A DNA stretch of 64,000 nucleotides from Harmonia axyridis (lineage: Eukaryota > Arthropoda > Insecta > Coleoptera > Coccinellidae), in the NCBI RefSeq assembly GCF_914767665.1, contig NC_059504.1, forward strand, positions 46,593,720-46,657,719. The letters are read 5' to 3'. The notes below the pieces were generated by a model. The model saw only the letters and a list, made by a program, of their open reading frames with translations, did no database searches and had not been told where the DNA came from. Of this stretch, positions 57,400 through 64,000 are shown piece after piece. The number at the start of each line of letters is the position of its first letter. Position 1 is the first letter of the stretch. Made by a program: the position numbers and the translations under genes.

Positions 57400-58960
57400 G
57401 CAGGGCAGATTATATCCAGATTACAATGTCGAATTATTACCAACCATCACGCAGACTCAGTAGCGTAACCATGGACCCCGTTGCAAAAAGACGAAATGGC
57501 AATACAATATATCACTGGCCGATGACAAATGTTTGCAGGGAATAAATACATAGAGAAGCAAGATGCAGTACTGATATTTCACCGAAAACTGAAAGCCGTA
57601 CTATAAGTACAGACCACAAACCAACTCATTATCGCCGTTATAATTCCAATCATACCAATAATATTTATTTCGCAGGTACTGCTGGAAATTCTGACATAAG
57701 AAGGTGAAACCTTTCGCAAGTTCCCTGTTCGGTGTGACTTCAAGTTTCTGGGCGAAATATATCTAATCAACACCGGAAATGAACTGGTACCCAATGTGAG
57801 ACTGAACACTTTGAGAAATAAGGTCCGAATGAGGTTACAGGACAGAAACCTCACTAACAACGACAAAGAATCTGAAAATATTATAAATTTGATGAAAACC
57901 AACACAACGATACACAAATGCTGGGAAATAAGAGGATGCAGATTTGATACAGCTCTTGTTCTTGAACAAGGAAAAAATTCCAAAATTCCTCTCGGCCTTA
58001 ACCTCAAGGTATTGCATCTTATAATCTACTGTGCAACCTTCACAGTATAAGCGTGCTTGAAGTGAGGCCAATATCTAGAAATCAGCAATCGACCAAAAAA
58101 AACAACATATTGAACAACATTGGCAAAGAAGGCTACAAGCAAAATTGCATAGCCTCCTTACGCAATTCACAAAAGGTTCATCGACAGAAAAATTGTTAAT
58201 ATAATTATGGATCGTCACCGTTAACATACAAATTATGATTCAAACAAAGAAAGTGCTCAACAAATTTTTGGCAAGTTGCGAGTATTCCGAAAGCCTGAGA
58301 AGATTAGAGAGCTATAAACTGAAACATAATAATATGATTACTGAAAACTCTAAACACTACCAAGGAAAAAGAGAGGCTTGTCTAATCTAGATATCTCAGA
58401 ACTTGCTCATGAGCAAAGAGAAAGCCATCATCAATACTCTAAAAACCAAGCAAGTACATCAGAGGTCTACCAAATACTGTGTGAAGCATCACCTTTCAAA
58501 TTCATAAAGACTATTTTCCATGCCACTACTAGATAATCCAAGAAACTTGCAGAGATGGGGGAAAACCCTGACATGAAAGGTATTTGAACGTAATTTACAC
58601 ACATCGGATTAAATGAATTTATAAACGGAAATCTGTTTCAAGGAAATGTGTCTCTTCAACGAAGAAGTGCGTCAAATCTGATCTCACTTGATAACTGGAT
58701 GCTGAGTTTATCTTCCTTATCAGGGGACTCAGTAGTCGGCAGAAAAGTTATAACAAAGTTCTGCCTCACATTCAGCACCAGTCCATCAATATGACAATAA
58801 TTTCTCATCGCCGATATACAACATATATAAGAGCCAGCTCGCAGCTACTTTTTGGTCTTTCATGAGGACCGAAATATCATCCACATACTCTATGCTGCCT
58901 CAAAGTATCAAACAATATCGTCCACTAACGATAGGTATACAATGCAGGACCAAACTATAG
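57400..58960 (-). mobile_element. Possible highly degenerate LINE
   Basis: The minus strand around 58890-58850 reads YVDDISVLMKDQK, resembling an RT catalytic YVDD box, and LVLNVRQNFVITFLP (~58770) resembles the LNxxKT block downstream. Just before is EVPIVWSCIVY in a shifted frame. All frames are short. The plus frame 57796-58050 is charged with no domain. The assignment is tentative. Confidence 0.3.
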
Positions 58961-59549
58961 GAACCTCGAATTTCAGCTAACTATACTGTGAACGAAAATT
59001 GTTGACAGTAGTACCATAAACCACAAGATCAACACACTCCAACACAACTTATTCTACCTCATAATGAGGTATAACTTCTTCTTCTTCCTTGTGCTACTTC
59101 TTTTCTCTTCTTCTTTTTTTCTTTGCCTATAATCATTCAATATCACTCCAACATTTGCAGGGTATTGCGGTACTCCTGCATCAAATCGGAGATCTATCTT
59201 CTTACCGCATCCATGCAAGTGATATTTTCATTTCATCTCTTCTTCCTCTTTAGCACCCAATCATTGATGTTCTCGCTGCTTACACCATCCATCAATTATT
59301 TCTTTACTATCTTGTGCAGCAGTCACATTTCGTTTCCAATATTTGAACCGTTCTAGATGTTTCTGGTTTAGTTTCCGTAGTGTAGGAGGTATGTCTCCTT
59401 TTGAAACATTATTTTTCGGTCGAAAATTGTCATCTAACTGATGATAGAACCAAACTCTCCATCCTTGAATAATTCTATTTGTAACGAACCTATATCTCCT
59501 TGAGAAAAAGAAAACGTTTGTAACGACCGAATAAAATAACACAAAGCGT

Positions 59550-59960
59550 CGTCAAGTCCGGTCAAATGAAAGATTAATTCTCTCGCGTGCCTTCCGACGT
59601 CAAAAACTGATCGATTTCGAATCCCGATCCCGACAGCCAATTTCGTTATAAATTATAACCGCTCATAAATAAGGCCCGTAAGTTTCGCCCATAACTCACG
59701 CATCGTCGAAAATTGGGGTTGTTCGTTTTTAATTGGTTCTGGGGGGTTGGCTTCGATGTTTATTGTGTCTTTTTTGGGGGAAGCAAGGTCGGCAGTATCG
59801 TTTTCGTCATTATGAATTGCTCGGCGTTACAATGGCTCGCCTCATAATGGAAAGGCAATGACGGAATCTTCTATCATAATGGAACATTTAGATGACATCG
59901 AGAATCTGAGCTGAGGATGCAGCGAACAAGCTAATAAGAGGGATTTATATCGTTTCCTTT
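59550..59960. promoter_or_regulatory. CpG-richer noncoding island, candidate cis-regulatory element
   Basis: Unique block with ATAAATTATAACCGC, CTCATAAATAAGGCCC, TTTTTAATTGG and CATTATGAATTGC. CpG-rich flanks; no coding domain. Inferred. Confidence 0.3.
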
Positions 59961-60424
59961 CAGGAGCTGAGCTCATGCCTACATTTGAAATAAGATTTGA
60001 TACTTTTGGAATCTTCCAGCTTCACCAGATACCAAATTGGCAATTTAAATCGAATTGAATCTATTGATTCATCTCAAACAGGACTCGAAGTTCAATTTGA
60101 TTTCCATGTTTCAAGATATTTTAACTACTCCATTGGATTATATATCCATTATTCAACTGCTTTTGAACAATTAATAGTGTCTATTAACAAACAACGTGAG
60201 TTATAATAACTCACTGCTTTAACTCACTATAATAAATCGAAAAAGATGTCTCTGTGCTTCTATACTTCTGTGCATCTATTCGGTTGACCGAAAGGAAATA
60301 TTCCATTATTGTTATTGAGGGGAGGAATGGCACTTTGATAATTTTGACGTTTATAGGTAACTTTTCGGGTTTGTGAATAAAGTTCTTTCTCTATTCTTGT
60401 ATATAAGTATTCATTGTTATAGTC

Positions 60425-60575
60425 GTAGATAAAGTATAGTATACAACTTAAGGTAATGGTCATAACTCACTTGATGAATTACAGCACTCGCCTGCGGCTC
60501 GTGCTGCAAACTTCATCTGCGTGAGTTATGACCTACATTACCGCTCGTTGGATAATATACTATTGCAACACATTC
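60425..60575. repeat. Palindromic repeat unit
   Basis: Arms TATAGTATACAACTTAAGGT / ACCGCTCGTTGGATAATATA and GGTCATAACTCAC / GTGAGTTATGACC surround GCACTCGCCTGCGGCTCGTGC. The layout (GCAAC-like ends, paired ACTCAC boxes, CpG-rich centre) resembles the 3.5- and 12.2-kb units although the sequence is different. Confidence 0.65.
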
Positions 60576-60808
60576 AGACTCAGGATGATTTAAAAAAACT
60601 TGTGACTGCTTTCACCTATTTCAATGTCAGAGGAATGCTGTAACGTCCGAGAAATCAAGTTTTTTCCATTAAGAGGCTTTTGATATTTCTTTGTACAGAG
60701 GTATGCCACCGACGATAGAATACGATGGATCCGGTAGCAACACAATAGGACATGTTGAGGATGGTGAGGTCACAAGTAGGACAGTTAGTTTGTAAAAGCC
60801 ATCTGATC

Positions 60809-61679
60809 TAGGGATTCATCACGCCAAGCAGCTTCACATTTCAACCAAATACTTGAATATCAAGCTCGTGAAAAATTACATACTTGAGCATAACTTAACT
60901 TGATTCTAGATATTAATTGCTTGACTTGATATCAAGCTACTTGATATTACTTGAGCTTGATATGCACGAGTCGCACGGCATATATTTCTGAAATCTCGTG
61001 CGCACTTAGACTAAATAAGGGGATTTCTCGAACGCCGAGAGACTGAAACATTCACCAGTGTGACTAGTGACTAGTAGTTTTCTCACATTTCTATGAAATA
61101 TATTCGTAGATTTTGGTAGTTTCAGAAATATCTTCTCAAACTTGGCCAAAATTGCCAAGGATTTTTCAACAACAAGAACATCTTCAGCTTCTGTTGAAAG
61201 ACAATTTTCCAGAGCTGCTCTTACAGTTACAAAAACCCTCAATAGGTTAGGCGACAAATCTATAAGATGCCTCATGTGTCTTAGATAATGAATGGAAAAT
61301 TATGAAATCAAATAAAACCTGGAGGTTTCCCATTATTGAGAAACTTAATTTTTTTATTATTTTTTATTTTGTACTGATTCATGGTGATTCAATTTATACT
61401 TCTATTTCAAAAAATTTGATATTTTCGGCTTTTTTATGAAATGAGTTCAATGAATGAAAGTGTTTTTTGCAAGGTTTCTTCTCATTCAATCATTTTTTTT
61501 TATTGATGTGACACTACACAATAAAACTGCTTAAAATCAAGTGGCTTGATATGATTCAATTAGTTACTTGATAATTAAATACTTAACTTAACTTGAGATT
61601 GAAAAACCACTACTTGACTTGAGCTTGACTTGAATTCAAGTCAAGTAGCTTGAAAATCAAGCCACGCTGTGAATCCCTA
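60809..61679 (-). mobile_element. hAT-superfamily element, nonautonomous
   Basis: The terminal inverted repeats TAGGGATTCA (60809-60818) and TGAATCCCTA (61670-61679) are flanked by a perfect 8-bp target duplication ATCTGATC (60801-60808 and 61680-61687). 8-bp duplications and TAGGG-type ends are hallmarks of hAT. Subterminal zones (60860-60970 and 61540-61665) hold many ACTTGA/CAAGCT repeats in both orientations, as hAT transposase-binding regions often do. The minus frame 61275-61006 (SLAILAKFEKIFLKLPKST) may be a scrap of transposase. Confidence 0.9.
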
Positions 61680-61689
61680 ATCTGATCTT

Positions 61690-62260
61690 CATGTCCCTAT
61701 TGTGGCGTTAAATGCTTGTTTTAGGACAAAGATCCTGAATAATTGATATCAAATACCAATTTTTGGAATTTCCTCTACCCAATTATGTGAGGAAAAATTT
61801 TTTGACACAGTAACTTCTTCAGCTTTCTAACATTTTGAATCACAGGAAATCTGAGAGAGCTACTGCGTAGCAAGATAATAGTCATTTACATGATAAAAAT
61901 ACAATAGTATAAACTATAAAAATTTTTATTTGATATCAATTAAATGGATTTCCACCAAGCAACGATCAAGTCAATCAAAAAGAGAGATAATTGTCTGCCT
62001 TGCATATAATTATTATAATCTCCCATTCCCTGAACTGAAACAAACAAATTTGATATTTTATCTCCTCCATACACACCTCAAATGACCACAACTCCCATAT
62101 AAACTGAAATTGGCAGACCTAACTGTTCAGGTTCCAAGTACCTGAAAAACTTTCATTTTTCTTTCTTTAATTTCGGACTTAAATTTATTTTAGTTAATTT
62201 TGGTTTGTGGAATGAGAATGTTTTGTTGGAAGAAATTCAAGTTTTATTTCAATTTTTCGC
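61690..62260. other. AT-rich stretch with no recognised feature
   Basis: No coding frame, terminal repeat or island-type composition was seen between the hAT element and the BEL/Pao leader. Confidence 0.45.
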
Positions 62261-62265
62261 GCGCA

Positions 62266-62947
62266 TGTGTTGGTCAAATTTAATACCATACCTGCAGCGA
62301 ACACATGTGGAAGAAGCAAGAGAGAAGTTTTGAGTTTTGGGTTTTCGATGTGCTGCAGAGAGAAAATATAAAATTTCTACAACTACCAGTGATTTCGACA
62401 TTGTTAATGATCAGGATTGTGCCTTAAAATAGCAGGATAATTGAGGTTTACAAACAATCAGTGAAGGTAGGTCGATTTGACCAGTACTCGATTTATTTTC
62501 ATTACTTTTTTATACAGTCCATTAAATTCATAAATACGCCTCAGTCGGCGACATTGGTCCAATCAGAGCCGAATTTTCTTTTAATAGACGTTCTCATTTC
62601 AAAATTCCATCGTTTCAAATTGAAAATATTCATTTAATTTTGTTTTGCATTTGATAAGCAGCGGAAAGAGCATCAGAACTCTGTCCCATATTTCTCTTAT
62701 CATAACTGCACATCTGTTTCATGTTATCTTGAATAGTTTCATGCTCGTCGTCAGTACGAGAATTTTACGTTTGTTTTCATCCGGAAAATAAATTGTTTTT
62801 CATTTTTCAGACAATTTAATTTTATTTGCATACAAATATTTTGGTGAAGAATAAATATATTGAGGATAGACTCATTATATTATTGTTTTCTTTTTTTATT
62901 ATCACGTCTTTGCAGAATATCGAATTTTATTCATTCATTTCGATAAA
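62266..62947 (+). promoter_or_regulatory. Putative 5' LTR and leader of a BEL/Pao retrotransposon
   Basis: The region directly upstream of the gag frame. A possible LTR runs from TGTGTTGGTC (~62267) to GGCGACA (~62553), containing a TATAAAAT-type box near 62368. A TGG at 62555 (TGGTCCAATCAGAGCC) would fit the start of a primer-binding site. Without the 3' LTR the borders cannot be confirmed. Confidence 0.35.
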
Positions 62948-64000
62948 ATGAGTGTCAATAAATTAAAACAAGCAAAAGCCTTGCGCCAACTTCAAATAGA
63001 TGAAATCTTGGAATTACTAGCGCTCGCCCAACTTGCTGTAACTGATCAAAGTTTGCACGTTCGATTTAATTTGCGGTGTTCCAATTTAGATGATATTCTC
63101 GAAGAATTCAAAACAATGCATAATTCGATTATCTCCATTTTGTCAACAATCGAAAATCCAGATATGATCGCTGAAAAGGAGATAAAAACTAGCTTTATGG
63201 ATAATTTCTTTACTGTCAAGACCATTTACACTAATTTATTCAACGAAGAAACCTCCTCGAATATTGATACAACGTCAACAACGCCAAATGTCAAGCTTCC
63301 AAAAATTTCTTTACCGACATTTGATGGAAGTTATAGGAATTGGCCTACTTTTTTCGACATTTTTAATAGTTTGATTCACACAAATTCCACCTTATCAGAT
63401 ATTGATAAATTTCAATATTTACTCAGTTCGTTGTCTTCTGAAACGAGAAATCTTCTGAAGGGATATCAGTTAACAAAAGAAAATTATCAATTAGCTTTCG
63501 AAACGTTAACTGAAAGATATCAAAACAAGAGGCTTTTAGCAAATTCTTTTTGGAAGGAAATATGTAACGCACCTAAACTAACCAATGAGTCAGTGGATGG
63601 TCTGAGAAATTTATTAGCAATATTTTCGGAGAATTTAACAGCTTTGAAAAATCTTAATTTGCCTATTGAAGATTGGGATTTTATTCTATTTCATTCGCTC
63701 ATACAGAAATTAGATATAGCAACAATTAAGAGATTTGAGCTGCAAGAATGTTCCACAGAAATTCCTTCGTATCGTGCTCTTTATAAATTTCTCAAAAATC
63801 AATGTATTTCTTTAGAGTCACTTAAGTTCTCGGTTTCACAACGCGTGAATGCATCATCAAGTGATAAGCCTTATAAAAAAAGTTCAACATTTCTTACTCA
63901 GTCAAATTCGCCGAACAAATTTTCATGCAGCTATTGTAATGCTAACCATTCAATTTATAAATGCTCTTCTTTTCTCAATGAACCTCCATCAGCAAGATTA
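62948..64000 (+). CDS. gag: BEL/Pao retrotransposon Gag (partial, runs off the right edge)
   Basis: Open for 351 codons from ATG at 62948 to the window end with no stop. The N-terminus is helical (VNKLKQAKALRQLQIDEILE). The DUF1759-type capsid region begins at about residue 120 with KISLPTFDGSYRNWPTFFDI and continues through SSETRNLLKGYQLTKENYQL and AFETLTERYQNKRLLANSFW to about residue 270. A zinc knuckle CSYCNANHSIYKC (C-x2-C-x3-H-x4-C, residues 327-339) follows, then the frame continues toward the expected protease. This order is typical of insect BEL/Pao Gag-Pol, which packages and reverse-transcribes its own RNA. The absence of stops or shifts suggests a recent copy. The start is chosen as the first ATG of the frame, ~390 bp after the putative primer-binding site. 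Confidence 0.92.
   Translation, partial: MSVNKLKQAKALRQLQIDEILELLALAQLAVTDQSLHVRFNLRCSNLDDILEEFKTMHNSIISILSTIENPDMIAEKEIKTSFMDNFFTVKTIYTNLFNEETSSNIDTTSTTPNVKLPKISLPTFDGSYRNWPTFFDIFNSLIHTNSTLSDIDKFQYLLSSLSSETRNLLKGYQLTKENYQLAFETLTERYQNKRLLANSFWKEICNAPKLTNESVDGLRNLLAIFSENLTALKNLNLPIEDWDFILFHSLIQKLDIATIKRFELQECSTEIPSYRALYKFLKNQCISLESLKFSVSQRVNASSSDKPYKKSSTFLTQSNSPNKFSCSYCNANHSIYKCSSFLNEPPSARL

Overview
This is eukaryotic nuclear DNA, most probably from an insect. It is AT-rich, has no bacterial-style gene packing, and is crowded with decayed mariner, Tc1, hAT, LINE and BEL/Pao elements. The only host coding sequence I can name is one exon with consensus splice sites (minus strand, 39964-40295). 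It encodes part of a laminin alpha N-terminal domain, closest by motif to the alpha-1/2 type (insect wing blister). The rest of the window would then be intron or intergenic DNA. I cannot fix the insect order; a beetle is a guess.

Layout. 0-7 kb: LINE tails and relics, a palindromic repeat unit, a fold-back element, two GC/CpG-richer noncoding islands. 8.9-16.6 kb: rosa-like (DD41D) mariner copy A, a 170-bp derivative of it (B), half a fold-back element, palindromic units, a minisatellite, another LINE 3' end. 17-25.5 kb: a weak first-exon candidate, a TIR repeat family, a palindrome-rich composite element, a CR1/jockey-like LINE fragment. 25.7-32.8 kb: an unexplained inverted duplication, rosa copies C and D, a mariner relic, an RTE relic. 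34-39 kb: two Tc1-like copies, one interrupted by a LINE tail. 39.5-42.4 kb: laminin exon, mariner relics, rosa copy E nested in one of them. 43.2-45.6 kb: a ~153-bp satellite with higher-order structure, derived from a transposon. 46-56 kb: rosa F and G, fold-back elements, an older rosa-like relic. 57-64 kb: degenerate LINE, a hAT element with an 8-bp target duplication, and the open gag of a BEL/Pao retrotransposon running off the right edge.

Main observations. (1) Six rosa-like copies carry the same internal deletion, so a defective lineage was amplified in trans. (2) A LINE insertion in one Tc1-like copy can be read against the empty site in the other copy, and it creates a chimeric ORF. 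(3) The satellite at 43-45 kb arose inside a transposon and shows a ~615-bp four-monomer higher-order repeat. (4) Short noncoding islands rich in CpG and homeodomain-type cores recur between the transposons and are candidate regulatory elements. No tRNA, rRNA or CRISPR array was seen.
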